Below, piece after piece: positions 20,037-30,332 of a DNA stretch of 64,000 nucleotides (the stretch's first letter is position 1; each line of letters begins with the position of its first letter). The notes beneath the pieces were generated by a model, which was not told where the DNA came from, did not search any database, and saw nothing but the letters and a program-made list of their open reading frames with translations. The stretch comes from Chamaecrista fasciculata (taxonomy: Eukaryota > Streptophyta > Magnoliopsida > Fabales > Fabaceae), in NCBI GenBank assembly GCA_003254925.1, contig QANZ01029966.1, forward strand, positions 24,522-88,521, given 5' to 3'. Position numbers and translations under genes: made by a program.

Positions 20037-21590
20037 CTATTTGCCGTGATGGAAGAACGACATAGTCAAACGACTGTAATTGGATACCACATTGCCCAGT
20101 TGCGCCAACCATTGGATGCCGAGTACCATGTCCATACCCGCTACTTCTAGGATAAAAAAATCAGCTACGATATCAACATCTTGAATGACGAACGACACTC
20201 GTTCACATTTATGAGTGCAGAGCAAGGATTCACCCCCTCCTGTGCGAACACGAAACGGCGTAACCGGCACGGAAGGTAGTTTCAAACGGCGAGCCACACT
20301 ACCTTTCACAAAGTTTAGAGTACTACCACTGTCCACTAAGACTCGAAGTGTCTCCCGTTTATAGAGCCCAGTGAGTCGCAGCGTGCGAGGATGGAAGGCA
20401 CCCTCCAAAGCATGGAGACTTATCTCCGACGACATATTCATAACTTCCAGCGAAGCGTCGTCCGACGACAGAATGTCCGAAGCCGCATCACCGTAAACCA
20501 ACTCCGATAACTCTTCAGGACCCAAAATCAAGAAGAATGATGGTTTGCACTTGTGATTGGGAGAGTACTTTTCCTCACAATAATAGCAAAGCCCCTTTTC
20601 ACGCTTTGCACGTAATTCAGCGGCCGAGAGACGTTTGTAGGGCATTGCCGGTGATGTCGGAGGAGAAGAATCGGTAACAGAGGCGACCGGAGTGGCCAAC
20701 GTGCCCGTCGAAGAAGACGACGGTAGGGAATGGCGCGGAGCAATAGATAACGGCTTGGTCAAACCAGAAACGGCCGGAACAGGGGACCACGATTGAGATG
20801 AAAACGAGGAGCCAAACGGAACCGATGTACCCGTATCATCAAAGAGACGAGCAAGGTCAGCCGCTCTAATCAAATTCTGAGGAGCATGAGCCATAATATC
20901 CCGACGAATTGAAGGTTTTAAATCGCTAACAAAACAATCCAACAGAGCATCCTCTGACATACCTTCAACACGATTAGCAAGCACCAGAAATTCTGTATAA
21001 TATTGCGAAGCCGAAGAATTTTGATACAATTTGAACAAACGTGAACGCGGACTATCAAAGCATGAAGGACCAAATTGGACCTCAACGGCTTTGGCCAACG
21101 CTGCCCATGTCGGAATCTGTTGCTGCTTCTGTAACATTTGAAACCAAGCCACAATAGCACCCTCCATATTCACAGAGGCGATGATGAGGCGTTGGTCATC
21201 TGTGGTCTCATAGTAAGCAAAGAATTGCTTAGCACGGAACAACCAATACAACGGTTCAATGCCGTTAAATTTCGGAAAATCAATCTTCACGTGACGCGGA
21301 GCATGCGGCGGAGGTGGTGGCGGCGGTGGTGGTGGAGCAGCGGCGACGACGGCGATCGAAGACGTTGCCGAAACTGGAACGGATGGAGACGTCAGAGAAG
21401 CTAATCGATCAAATCGAGCGATCAATGGATCCAAACCATGAATAAAGGAAGCCATCTTTTCTTCGATGCGATCGAACCGTTGAGCTGACGCTGCCTCACG
21501 TTGAAGTAAAGTTGCCTCACGAGCATCGGCGGATTCCTGAAGACGATTGACATTAGCTGCAATATCTTTGAGAGTGACGTTATTGGCCAT
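20037..21590 (-). CDS. Gypsy gag-protease open frame (517 aa)
   Basis: ATG at 21590, only ~22 bases inside the 5' LTR. Residues 1-60 hold a heptad-rich, probable coiled coil. A Pro-rich run at 86-95 follows. The gag core at ~100-250 reads VKIDFPKFNGIEPLYWLFRA through MAHAPQNLIRAADLA. The zinc knuckle CYYCEEKYSPNHKC is at ~335-348. The aspartic protease active site VDSGSTLNFV is at ~419-428, with DSG where DTG is also common. The frame ends at a TAG (20037-20039). In related elements gag-pol is usually one frame and the sequence continues readably beyond, so this stop is probably a mutation. Confidence 0.93.
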   Translation of the reverse strand: MANNVTLKDIAANVNRLQESADAREATLLQREAASAQRFDRIEEKMASFIHGLDPLIARFDRLASLTSPSVPVSATSSIAVVAAAPPPPPPPPPPHAPRHVKIDFPKFNGIEPLYWLFRAKQFFAYYETTDDQRLIIASVNMEGAIVAWFQMLQKQQQIPTWAALAKAVEVQFGPSCFDSPRSRLFKLYQNSSASQYYTEFLVLANRVEGMSEDALLDCFVSDLKPSIRRDIMAHAPQNLIRAADLARLFDDTGTSVPFGSSFSSQSWSPVPAVSGLTKPLSIAPRHSLPSSSSTGTLATPVASVTDSSPPTSPAMPYKRLSAAELRAKREKGLCYYCEEKYSPNHKCKPSFFLILGPEELSELVYGDAASDILSSDDASLEVMNMSSEISLHALEGAFHPRTLRLTGLYKRETLRVLVDSGSTLNFVKGSVARRLKLPSVPVTPFRVRTGGGESLLCTHKCERVSFVIQDVDIVADFFILEVAGMDMVLGIQWLAQLGNVVSNYSRLTMSFFHHGK

Positions 21591-21594
21591 GGCG

Positions 21595-21612
21595 ACAATG
21601 AAAGCACCAAAA
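21595..21612 (-). other. Candidate primer binding site of the gypsy element
   Basis: On the minus strand, TTTTGGTGCTTTCATTGT follows directly after the LTR's ...TTAACA end. The position is right for a primer site; I cannot name the tRNA with confidence. Confidence 0.6.
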
Positions 21613-22004
21613 TGTTAAGAATGGTGATACAGTGCAGAAGAGAGATGAAGAACTAAACAAATGGATTTGTATTCAATTCCAAAATGCAGAACGAACGAAA
21701 TAAAATCCCTATTCGAGTCAGGGAAAAAACTCCAAAAGTATTCTCACAAATTCGATAAACCCCTACAAGCAAAAAACACACCATATAAAGGTAAAAAAAC
21801 TAATTCCTGCCAAAACAGAAAACAGTTACAAAACCCAATTATTTCCTTCTAGAATGCCAGCTCAAAGTTCACCCCATCTGATAATCGTGAGTCCAAGCAG
21901 GAGGATAAGTCACACGCTTCGCACGTCCATTGACAGCCAGCTCACCACTTTGCTCTGCATCCACTTGTGCTGCTGAATCATCATTGATCATGCTGACTGT
22001 ATCA
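21613..22004 (-). repeat. 5' LTR of the gypsy element
   Basis: Copy of 5372-5762. On the minus strand transcription would start here and run leftward. It is followed by the GGGGG target duplication at 22005-22009. Confidence 0.94.
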
Positions 22005-22040
22005 GGGGGGCCGAAATATTTTTTGGCAAAAATATTATTT

Positions 22041-22166
22041 TAGTCTCTAATGCTTTTCTAAAGTTCTGTTTCGGTTCCTGATATTTGGGATTGAGATGAG
22101 AGAAATATGACTATATTCAATAGTTAGAGATCAATTATGAAACTTTTAGAAAACATTAAGAACCAA
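22041..22166. repeat. Short inverted-repeat (MITE-like) remnant
   Basis: TTTTAGTCTCTAATGCTTTT... on the left pairs imperfectly with ...GAAAACATTAAGAACCAAAAT on the right. It has no coding content. The next element begins right after it. Confidence 0.45.
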
Positions 22167-22649
22167 AATGAGTAAACTCCCAAATTGGTCCCTGGATTAT
22201 TGGGTCGCTGACAGATTGGTCCCTGAATTAAGAAAATTGACAAATAGGTCCCCGAATTTTACAAACGTTAGTCAAATTGGTCCTTCTGTTAAATGTCTGT
22301 TAACCCACCAGCTGACGTGGCCGTTAACTGCTGACGTGGCACGTTAAGTGCCACGTCAGCAGTTGGAAAATTCAAAAAAAAAAAAAGTGCCACTTGTACT
22401 TCATTTGCCACATAAGCATTAATAATTTTAAAAAAAACAATTCCTTAAAAAATCAAATTGGTCCCTGAGTCATAATTTTTTCAGAAAAAAAAAAAATTAA
22501 TTTTTAGTTTTTTACTCACCCATTCTTATCCCATTATTTTAAATTCCCCCTCTTTTTAATCATCTTCATTCATTTTTGTCCCAAATCCTCAAAATAAAAT
22601 TGTAAAGTGTCTCAAAACTCTTCCAAACATTTCAATTTAGTACTCAAAA

Positions 22650-22870
22650 GTATTAAAAACCCTAAAACCTAAAACCTAAACCCCAAACTCTAAACCCCAT
22701 TATTTTCAATTCCCCTTCTTTTTTGTCATGTTCATTCATTTTAGTCCCAAATCCTCAAAATAAAATTGTAAAGTGTCCCAAAACCCTTCCAAACATTCCA
22801 ATTTAGTCCTCAAAAGTATTAAAAACCCTAAAACCTAGACCCTAAACCCCAAACTCTAAACCCCATTATC
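22650..22870. repeat. Telomere-like CCCTAAA repeats, left arm
   Basis: Degenerate runs such as AAACCCTAAAACCTAAA and ACCCTAAACCCCAAACTC, in two blocks (22650-22700 and 22825-22870). Their inverse (TTTAGGGTTTAGGGTTT) lies at 23640-23670, 23840-23960 and 23995-24070. They are interstitial and diverged, part of the inverted-repeat element. Confidence 0.7.
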
Positions 22871-23119
22871 TTCAATTCCCCCTCTTTTTCATCATCTTCA
22901 TTCATTTTAGTCTCAAATCCTCAAAATACAATTTTAAAGTGTCCCAAAAATCTTCCAAACTTATTTTCTTAAAAAAAAAAAATGATTTTCCCAAAATCAA
23001 ACACCAAACACGCCCTAATTTCTGCATCTTCATCATCCTCAATCATCATCCTGACGCCCTCACTATCTTCATCTTCATCAATCATACCCATCTTCATCAT
23101 CCTACCCAGAATCAAACAT

Positions 23120-23530
23120 CCCCTTGTTTCTTCATTTAAGGCATGAGAAATCCCACAAATCGTACCCATCTTCATCATTAATCATCTTCATCTTCGACGG
23201 GCGAAGCTTCAAAATCCACATAGAACATGTACTCGAAATGCTTCACCGTGCCGCCATTCGCGTCGTCGACGAGCCTAATCGGCCGATTCCGGTGAGGTCT
23301 GGACTCGATCTTCTGATGGACTCGATTCCGGTGAGCCTAACCGTGCCGACATTCGCGTCGTCGACGAAATGCTTCACCGTGCCGACATTCGCATCCCACT
23401 GATTAGGGGTCGAGGACGAAGATTGTGACGGCGAAGAGGATGATGATGAAGATGGCGGAGGTGAGGACGGCAGTGGGATGGCTGTAGGGGAATACCCAAA
23501 TGAAGACATCATCGAGACTGAGTTTAGTGG
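23120..23530. other. GC-richer core of the inverted-repeat element, possible captured coding fragment
   Basis: The centre has much higher GC than the arms. On the minus strand it reads MMSSFGYSPTAIPLPSSPPP, a Ser/Pro-rich stretch, then DANVGTVKHFVDDANVGTV. The plus-strand motif CCGTGCCGACATTCGCGTCG is repeated three times with variations (near 23248, 23342 and 23375). I do not recognise a protein. It may be a captured exon or GC-rich repeat. Confidence 0.35.
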
Positions 23531-24487
23531 AAGATGAAGAAGATATAGATGGGTTTGAGTGTTTGGGTTTTGAATTAATTTTTTTAAAAATTATTTTTAA
23601 TTTCTGGAAAGTAGATGAAAAAGATGATGATGATGAAATTTACAGTTTTAGGGTTTAGGGTTTAAGGTTTTTAATATATTTAAGGATTAAATTGAAATGT
23701 TTGAAAGAGTTTTGAGACACTTTACAATTTTATTTTGAGGATTTGGGACTAAAATGAATGAAGATAATGAAAAGAGGGGGAATTGAGAATAATGGGATAA
23801 GAATGGGTAAGGGACCCAATTACTCAAATTAGATTTTTTTAGGGCTTACGGTTTAATATTTTAGGGTTTAGGGTTTATGGTTTATAGTTTTAGGTTTTAG
23901 GGTTTATTGTTTTAGGGTTTAGAGTTTAGGATTTAGGTTTTAGGGTTTTTAATACTTTTAAGGACTAAATTGGAATGTTTGGAAGATTTTTGGGATGCTT
24001 TACAATCTTAGGATTTTAGGGTTTAGGATTTTGGGGTTTAGGTTTTAGGGTTTATAGTTTTAGGGTTTTTAATACTTTTAAGGACTAAATTGAAATGTTT
24101 CGAAGAGTTTTGGGACACTTTACAATTTTATTTTGAGGATTTTGGACTAAAATGAATGAAGATGATGAAAAGAGGGGGAATTGAAAATAATGGGATAAAA
24201 ATTGAACTCAAGGACCAATTTGAAGAAGAGATGAAATGTTTTTTTTTTTTAATATTAATGCTTATGTGGCACTAAATGCACAATTGGCTTTTTTTTTTTT
24301 TTTTCCAGTTTTCCGTGCCACGTCAGCAGTTAACGGCCACGTCAGCTGGTGGGTTAACGGACATTTAACAGAAGGACCAATTTGACTAACGTTTGTAAAA
24401 TTCGGGGACCTATTTGTCAATTTCCTTAATTCAGGGACCAATCTGTCAGCGACCCAATAATCCAGGGACCAATTTGGGAGTTTACTC

Positions 24488-25946
24488 ATAAAATTATAGT
24501 CTACCTGATAATGGCGGGTACATCAACTTTCTACGGTGCTGATTACAAGTCAACCATAAAGAACAGTGTGTAGCACAAACACTAGGAGTTTGATGCGCTG
24601 TTTAACTACCTAAGTCCACGTGTCTAACCTTTGTGGTTAAAAAATGAGAGCAATGAGATCTTTTTTGGTTACTATTTTTGTCTTTTAGATTTACTCAAAG
24701 TTTTGTTTTGGTCTCTCATCTTTTTTTTCCTTTCATTTTGGTCCCTCAACTTTCCACAACGTTCCACCGTTAGTCCTCAGCATTTTTTATCCACTTTTTT
24801 TTTGTTAAAAAAAGGAAAAATAAACTTTGGCCAAACGTTTTTTTATCGAAAAATTGATTTTATATGTTTTTATAATTTTTTGTTGTTAGTCATCAATGAT
24901 TCAATGTGACTATATATTATTTCTTTCGTCTCAAACTCAAATACGACGAGTTCAGAACTATTTGTTACTTTTGACGAGTTCTTTCTCTCTTCAACTAGAA
25001 TGTTAGCAAATAAGGTCAAATTAAGTCTTAAAAAGTAAATCGTTTATTTCACGGTCAAATTCGAATGGGACGAGTTCAGAGCTATATATTACTCTTGAGT
25101 CTTGACGAGTTCTTTTTCTGTCTTATTGAAACCGTCAGTAAATAATATCAAATCGAATTTAAAAATGAGTTCGAGATCAATTTTTTACTTTTTGGTCTCA
25201 AATTTACTTTCGGACCTGATTTGGCTTCATTTGCTGACGATCTCAACCGGACAAAAAAAGAACTCATTAAGAATAACTCGTTGTCTCGAACTTGTCACAT
25301 GTGGACTTAAAAACAAAAGAGATATAACAAATTTTGCATGTTTGGTCGTAAAACAAGCGATTAACTTTCAAGATCCAATTTGATTTTATTTGTTCACAGC
25401 TCTAATTAGACCGACAAAATACTCATCAAAAGCAATACGTAATTTTGGGCACGTTGTATTGGAACTTAAAATGAAAAAGATATAACTACATTTAGTCAGT
25501 GGGATCAAAATGTGAAAACATGAAAATATATATGATCAATTTTTCAAAAAATAAAATAAAATCTAAATTTAAATTTACCTCACACGACACACATGTAGGA
25601 CCAAAAATATAATTTAATTTACAATTTTTGTCTAGATAGAAAAATGACACTCAGTTCCCACAGCCAATATAATTTAATTTTTCTGAATTTGAATTGTGTA
25701 CCATTCTCTGCATGTGAGTCATCTTCAGCCGTTAGTTAACAATCATAATCATCTTTTATCCAAAAAACAAAAATCATAATCATCTTTTTGTTATAAACAT
25801 CAATGTATAGACATGTGATGTGTGGATGGCTACATCCATGACAAAGCATTAAGAAAGATGACCTTCGTGTTTTTCATATCATTTGTAACATGCCCACTAG
25901 AGTCCTATATAAATAGGTTTACTTATATCATTTGTAACTTGTCTAC
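24488..25946. other. AT-rich spacer without recognised gene
   Basis: 24680-24770 has one arm of a 'TTTGGTCCCTCAA'-type inverted-repeat element without an obvious partner. 24950-25480 has loosely repeated GACGAGTTC-containing segments (near 24948, 24974, 25068 and 25099). No coding sequence is supported. Confidence 0.45.
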
Positions 25947-26339
25947 TTGTATCTTATTGATTATGTGAGCCTCAAAGTGAAGTCTTCATCTGTTCTCATG
26001 ACTGAAGCATTACCTTTAAAAATGGCTTTACAAAGGGCCCTTGATCTTGACCTCTCGAAGGTAGTTTTTGAAACTGATTGTGAATACCTTGTTGATATGG
26101 TAAACATGAAAAAGCCTTGCTTAGACTGGAGATGTGATAATACTTTGTATGATATATACTGGAGCTGAAATCTCGGCTTTCTGTTTGCAATGTCACTTGG
26201 ATCTAACTTGGCTGCAGATTTGCTAGCCAGACTTGCTTTACAGGGGATGAGCAAATTTGATTGGGTCTCCGGACCCCCATCCTCTCTTCTCTCTATCTTG
26301 GAGGCTGATTGTGTTGCTGCAAGACAAGGTGTTGGCTGA
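25947..26339 (+). pseudogene. RNase H-like (RVT_3) remnant from a plant LINE
   Basis: The first frame reads SSVLMTEALPLKMALQRALD, VVFETDCEYLVDMV and CLDWRCDNTLYDIYWS. After a stop and frameshift it continues NLAADLLARLALQGMSKFDW and ending SILEADCVAARQG before TGA near 26337. This is the E-D-D part and C-terminal tail of the plant RNase H-like domain found at the end of LINE reverse-transcriptase proteins; the first catalytic Asp is outside the recognised part. It is followed by a T-rich 3' UTR and a short A tail. At least one frameshift and one stop make it non-functional. Confidence 0.75.
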
Positions 26340-26478
26340 AGTTTTTAGTTTTTGTTTAGCTTTTTTCGTGTTTTTTATGCTATTGTCTTTGCTTTCTTTT
26401 CCTTTTAGGTTTTGCTACTGTTTTGTGCTTTTGTTGTTTTATTTGCCTTCGGGCACTCTTTGGCCAAAAAAAAATGTA
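26340..26478 (+). mobile_element. LINE 3' UTR and A-rich tail
   Basis: A T-rich segment (GTTTTGTGCTTTTGTTGTTT...) ending in TTTGGCCAAAAAAAAAT at about 26460-26476. This looks like the 3' end of a plant L1-type LINE downstream of its RNase H domain. Confidence 0.5.
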
Positions 26479-27282
26479 AGATGTAAAGAGATTAAAAGAG
26501 AATGAATATGATTAAAGGGATGAGTTCTTGAAGAACTACATCAAGAAAGTGTGGGATATTTCCTAAAGAATTAAGTCTTTTTCACTACGATTTTGTGTCT
26601 TCTTTATCTCTTGTATCTATCTCTGTATCTTAAAGAATTGTTGAGTGAAGCTTACATGGAAGTAAGAGACACACAATCACTCAATGAAAACGAGTTGTAT
26701 AGTTATTACAAATGTTGTTACTATTATCATTTACAAATATCAGACAAGTTATGCCAAACAAACATGTTCATATATAATTGTAAAGGTCCACTGTATTATC
26801 GATAATCACAAATAACAATATTACTTAATATTTCTTTGCATTATGTAAAATAAACTTGAGGAAATATTATGATAGCAATATAGTTATGCCAAAAAAGAGA
26901 AAACAGGTGGAAGAGGGAACCATTCCATCGTGAGACTTCTTGTTGATTCACAATCCTAATTTTCCTCTCTTTTTTATATGGATTTCAATATAGCTTGTTG
27001 AGTCAAATGATAAAGTCAAGAAGTATACACAATAAACTAAATGTTGGAGTCCAGACCTCTTCAATATATCTTCATAGACTCTCTTCAACTTTCCAAACCT
27101 AAACGAGTTCATGATGGGGTTGAGGGGTCAGTGGAGGACGAAGAAGGAGAGGAGCTGAGAAGTGGAAGGTAGGTTTCTGCATAGTTTTCATTTATTAAAA
27201 ATAAACTTTAGGTGTCTATCAAAAAAAAATAAATAAATAAACTCTAGGAAGGTTTCTGCATTGTTTTCATTTATTAAAAATA
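26479..27282. other. Spacer without recognised gene
   Basis: AT-rich. The phrase GGTTTCTGCAT(A/T)GTTTTCATTTAT occurs twice (near 27169 and 27251), a short direct duplication. Nothing else is recognised. Confidence 0.45.
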
Positions 27283-28356
27283 GGCCAAAGTCCTATTTTG
27301 ATCCCTCAATTATGCTCAGTGTTTCAAATTGGTCCCTCAGTTATTTTTCGTTCCATATTGGTCCTCCAGTTATGCAAAACTTGACAAAGTTGGTCCCTCT
27401 AACGGTTTCCATCCAATTTTCCGTTAAAAAAAGACAAAATTGATTTTTTAACTGCAAAAAGTTTAATTTTTTTATATTAAGGACGTTTTCCTCTATAATA
27501 GAACCAAAATGTAAGAAAGAATAAATAATAGGAGGTTTTAGTTTATTTTACACCAAACCCCTCCCTCTCTCTCCCTCAAACCCTTCACTTTCCCTTCCAT
27601 CTTCGTCTTCTGGAGCGTTACCATATTCCGCAGCCGCATCACGCCATGGCCGTCGCCGGCGCTTCGACTTCCCGCAACTGCCGCCATCGGCGTCCGTCGT
27701 ACGAGGCCAGATTATCCGTCCCTTAAATTACTTGTCCGCCGGCGGCCGCAATCCGCCGGATTATGCGATCTGCTCATCGGAATCGGGAGATAGCGATTGC
27801 CGAGCACAGGTGGAGCCGCAAAAGATGAATCTGCGTGAGGATCGTGTACGGTGATTTTTTAATCTGCGTCTTGCACGATTCGACAAATTGGTACAGAACG
27901 TGATTGTGTGGTGAATGGAGACAACAATGAGAGGTCGTAGCCAAATTGAAAATTTCACAGACTTAGTGATTGGAATGGGACGTGATGAAGAATACGTGAT
28001 ATCTTCTGCAATATTGCGCATCAGCTGAGAGGAGAAGATGAAGATGGAAAGGAAAGTGAAACCCAAAAATAAATAAATTAGGACTTAAAACATTTTTGCC
28101 CCAAAAATAGAAACCCAAAAATCGTTTTAAGTCCTAATTTATTTATTTTTTTTTTATATTTTGGTCCTATTATATAAAGAAAGGACCTTAATTAAAAAAA
28201 TAAAACTTTTAGGGAATTTAAACCAATTTTTTTCTTTTATTTAACAGAAAAATTAGATGGAAATTGGAGAGAGACTAAGGGTAGAACTTTTTGGAAACTT
28301 AAGGGATCAAAACAAAACTTTGAGCGAACATGAGGGACCAAAATAAAACTTTGACT
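27283..28356. mobile_element. Long-inverted-repeat (MULE-like) element with GC-rich interior
   Basis: The left end GGCCAAAGTCCTATTTTGAT pairs with a right arm ending near 28356 (AATAAAACTTTGAC). The arms include CCATCCAATTTTCCGTTAAA against its inverse near 28237. The same family recurs at 36458-37600 with the same end GGCCAAAGTCCTATTTTAGT. No transposase and no clean target duplication were found. Confidence 0.7.
27600..28040 (+). other. Captured GC-rich gene fragment, unidentified
   Basis: Abrupt GC-rich block inside an AT-rich inverted-repeat element. One plus-strand frame (starting around 27650) stays open through FDFPQLPPSASVVRGQIIRP and NYLSAGGRNPPDYAICSSES, then GDSDCRAQVEPQKMNLRED. 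This looks like real protein sequence. I do not recognise the parent gene. It would make this a Pack-MULE-like element. Confidence 0.45.
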
Positions 28357-28369
28357 TAGATTTTTTTAT

Positions 28370-28520
28370 AAAATTACTATTATACCCTTACTGATGTGGC
28401 ACTTAAGGGTGTTATTTGCACTAATTGAAAACTCAGGGGTCCTATTTGCACAAATTGAAAACTCAGGGGTGTTATGTGTACCCCACTTAAAACTCAGAGG
28501 GTGTATGTGCATTTTGGCCA
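28370..28520. repeat. Short tandem repeat, ~32-bp unit
   Basis: About three copies of a unit containing GAAAACTCAGGGGT and ATTTGCACAAATT (near 28409, 28440 and 28473). It looks like the arm of an inverted-repeat element whose partner is lost. Confidence 0.5.
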
Positions 28521-28540
28521 TAAATATATATAGGTAAAAG

Positions 28541-29329
28541 AAAGGTTAAGAAAACCGGACCGGCCGGTTCAACCGGTTGGACCGTGAACCGGGACTCGGT
28601 CTGGTCCGATTCAGAGACAAAACCGGATGTGCATCAAACCGGTTGGGAGAAAAAAATAGGGTACCAAATATAAAAAGAATATAAAAGTAGAAGAAGGAGA
28701 GTAGGAACTCAATATCAATGAACACTTAAAAAAAATTATTACAAATCTGATTCATAGGCTCCCAGCAAAGAAGAGGAAAACACAACGTGAAGACAGAGAA
28801 GAGAAAACGCATAGACGAAGCAGGAGAGAAAATTTGACATCTTGCTCCTTCTGGTGACTGCTAATACCTTGCTTCCAATTAAAATATAAATGCTAATTAG
28901 ATGGTCATTAATGGGTAGGTTAATACTCATAAATTGTGTTGCTATTTTTCAATGAAAAGATAAATGCGGATTGGAGAGTGATTAATGGGTAGGTTAATTC
29001 TCATAAATTGAGCTTATGGGTGTCAACTTTATTTTTTATTTTTCATTCTTTTTTAGTTTTTTTTATTTTTCAAATAAATATAATTTAATAACTAGTGTAA
29101 TAATATTTAATGAAAGTAATTATTTACATTAAAATGATAGTATATTAAGATTTACTACATTATTATTTAATATATTTTGTTGATAATAGATAATTTTTAT
29201 AATATATAAAATTAAAAAATATATATTTCATTATAAACGGTCAGACCGCGGTTGAATCCCGGTTGAACCATTGAACCTTAAACCTCTGCCTCGACCGGTT
29301 CAGTGTCCGGTCCGGTTTTTAGAACCTTG
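28541..29329. mobile_element. hAT-type MITE, 789 bp, 8-bp target duplication
   Basis: Flanked by GGTAAAAG on both sides (28533-28540 and 29330-29337). The imperfect terminal inverted repeats are AAAGGTTAAGAAAACCGG and, inverted, CCGGTTTTTAGAACCTTG. The subterminal regions are rich in ACCGG/CCGGT motifs. There is no transposase. The 8-bp duplication and AAGGTT end fit the hAT superfamily. Confidence 0.88.
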
Positions 29330-29456
29330 GGTAAAAGACATTTGGTGCCCCTAACGTTTGGGGTCAATTTCAGTTATGCTCAAACTTTTGTTTTGTGTCA
29401 GTTATGCCCCCAATATGAAACGTTGGTGTCAATTATACCCTAAGCTCAATTTTTTA

Positions 29457-29859
29457 GGTCAAAGTACTATTTTGGTCTCTCAAGTTTGCTTAGAGTTCTG
29501 TTTTGGTCCCTCAAGTCTCCAGCGAACTTTTCGGCGAGATACACGGCGACTGACGACTACGAAAACTCCTAATCCAAGGTTTTTTTACCTCTAAAGTTCA
29601 ATGACGGCCTCCAGTTTGCGAAAAAATGATTGGAAAGCCGTCGAAAAATTACATAGTCGCTGAAAAATTACAAATCGCCAAAAATCATATTTCTGGTCAT
29701 TTGTTCGCAAAAAGCACACCGCCATTGAACTCAGGAGGTCAAAAAACCTTAGATTAGGAGTTTTCGTAGTCGTCTGGGCTGCCGTGTATCTCGTCGGAAA
29801 CTTGAGGGACCAAAACGGAACTTTGAGCAAACTTGAGGGACCAAAATAGGACTTTGGCC
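29457..29859. mobile_element. Inner inverted-repeat element (MULE-like MITE)
   Basis: The left end GGTCAAAGTACTATTTTGGT pairs with the right end ACCAAAATAGGACTTTGGCC. The arms are ~130 bases and include GGCGAGATACACGGCGACTG against its diverged inverse near 29784. It sits at the symmetry centre of the larger inverted repeat. Confidence 0.7.
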
Positions 29860-29904
29860 CAAAAAATTGAGCTTAAGGTATAATTGACACCAACGTTTCA
29901 CATT

Positions 29905-30120
29905 GGAGGCTGTGTTCGAGACTCTTTGGGTCGCTGGATGTTTGGGTTTGTGCACAACGTTGGCTTTTCTTCCATTATTGTCCCTGAATGCTCAGCTATC
30001 TTTGATGCCATTCGGTTATCGTGGCTTTCCCCCGGTTGTTGTTGAATCTGACTCGACTGTGGCTATCCAGTTTGTTATTCAGGGGGTTGCTCCATCACAT
30101 CCTTGCTCAACACTGATAAG
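29905..30120 (+). pseudogene. RNase H-like (RVT_3) fragment carried by an inverted-repeat element
   Basis: One frame reads RDSLGRWMFGFVHNVGFSSI and ECSAIFDAIRLSW; after a 1-base shift near 30018 it continues RGFPPVVVESDSTVAIQFVI and APSHPCSTLI. The order (G-x-W-x-x-GF, E-x-x-A, VESDS) is that of the plant RNase H-like domain of LINE or domesticated origin. It lies asymmetrically in the right arm only of the element at 28533-30237, with no counterpart in the left arm, so it was probably acquired. Confidence 0.7.
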
Positions 30121-30332
30121 TGAGCTAATTATACCCTAAATAAGTGAGCTAATAAAAAATATATAGAAAAAAATGATAAAATAAAAAAATAAATGGGCCA
30201 ACCTCAAATGTTAGGGGTACCAACAGGTTTTTTTGCCTAAAAAAAATAATATGAAATAATAGATAAAAAGAGAAAATTGTAAATATAAAAAATGAGAATA
30301 ATAAAAATTATTATTTTGACTAATAATTTTTT

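Larger units (their letters stand above)
5372..22004 (-). mobile_element. Ty3/gypsy chromovirus, minus strand, split by a nested copia element
   Basis: Two LTRs of about 391 bases (5372-5762 and 21613-22004) flank gag, protease, reverse transcriptase, RNase H, integrase and chromodomain, in that order on the minus strand. A 5-bp target duplication GGGGG flanks the element (5367-5371 and 22005-22009). Without the nested copia element the length is about 5.36 kb, usual for a Reina-like chromovirus. The LTRs differ at roughly 11 positions (about 3% by eye). At least four stops or frameshifts break pol, so it is not autonomous now. Confidence 0.95.
22170..24487. mobile_element. 2.3-kb long-inverted-repeat element with internal telomere-like repeats
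   Basis: The terminal inverted repeats are about 200 bases: 22170-22371 (GAGTAAACTCCCAAATTGGT...) against 24296-24487. Both include the palindromic CTGACGTGGC / GCCACGTCAG block. Inside, 22540-22960 and 23690-24180 form a second pair of inverted arms made of repeated units (AGTCCCAAATCCTCAAAATA, CCCTAAAACCTAAA). No transposase is found. I could not identify a convincing target duplication; its size and long TIRs resemble non-autonomous MULEs. Confidence 0.75.
28533..30237. mobile_element. Inverted-repeat element hosting an hAT MITE and an RNase H fragment
   Basis: The left terminal repeat (GGTAAAAG, then from 29338 ACATTTGGTGCCCCTAACG) pairs with the right end near 30190-30237 (TTAGGGGTACC ... 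TTTTTGCC). An inner pair, GAAACGTTGGTGTCAATTAT (29418) and its inverse at 29880-29900, belongs to the same arms. The hAT MITE 28541-29329 lies 8 bases inside the left end. No 9-bp target duplication could be confirmed. Confidence 0.6.

Noticed and set aside
22650..24070. A real or former telomere end
   Set aside because: Repeats are diverged, occur in opposite orientations and form the arms of an inverted-repeat element.
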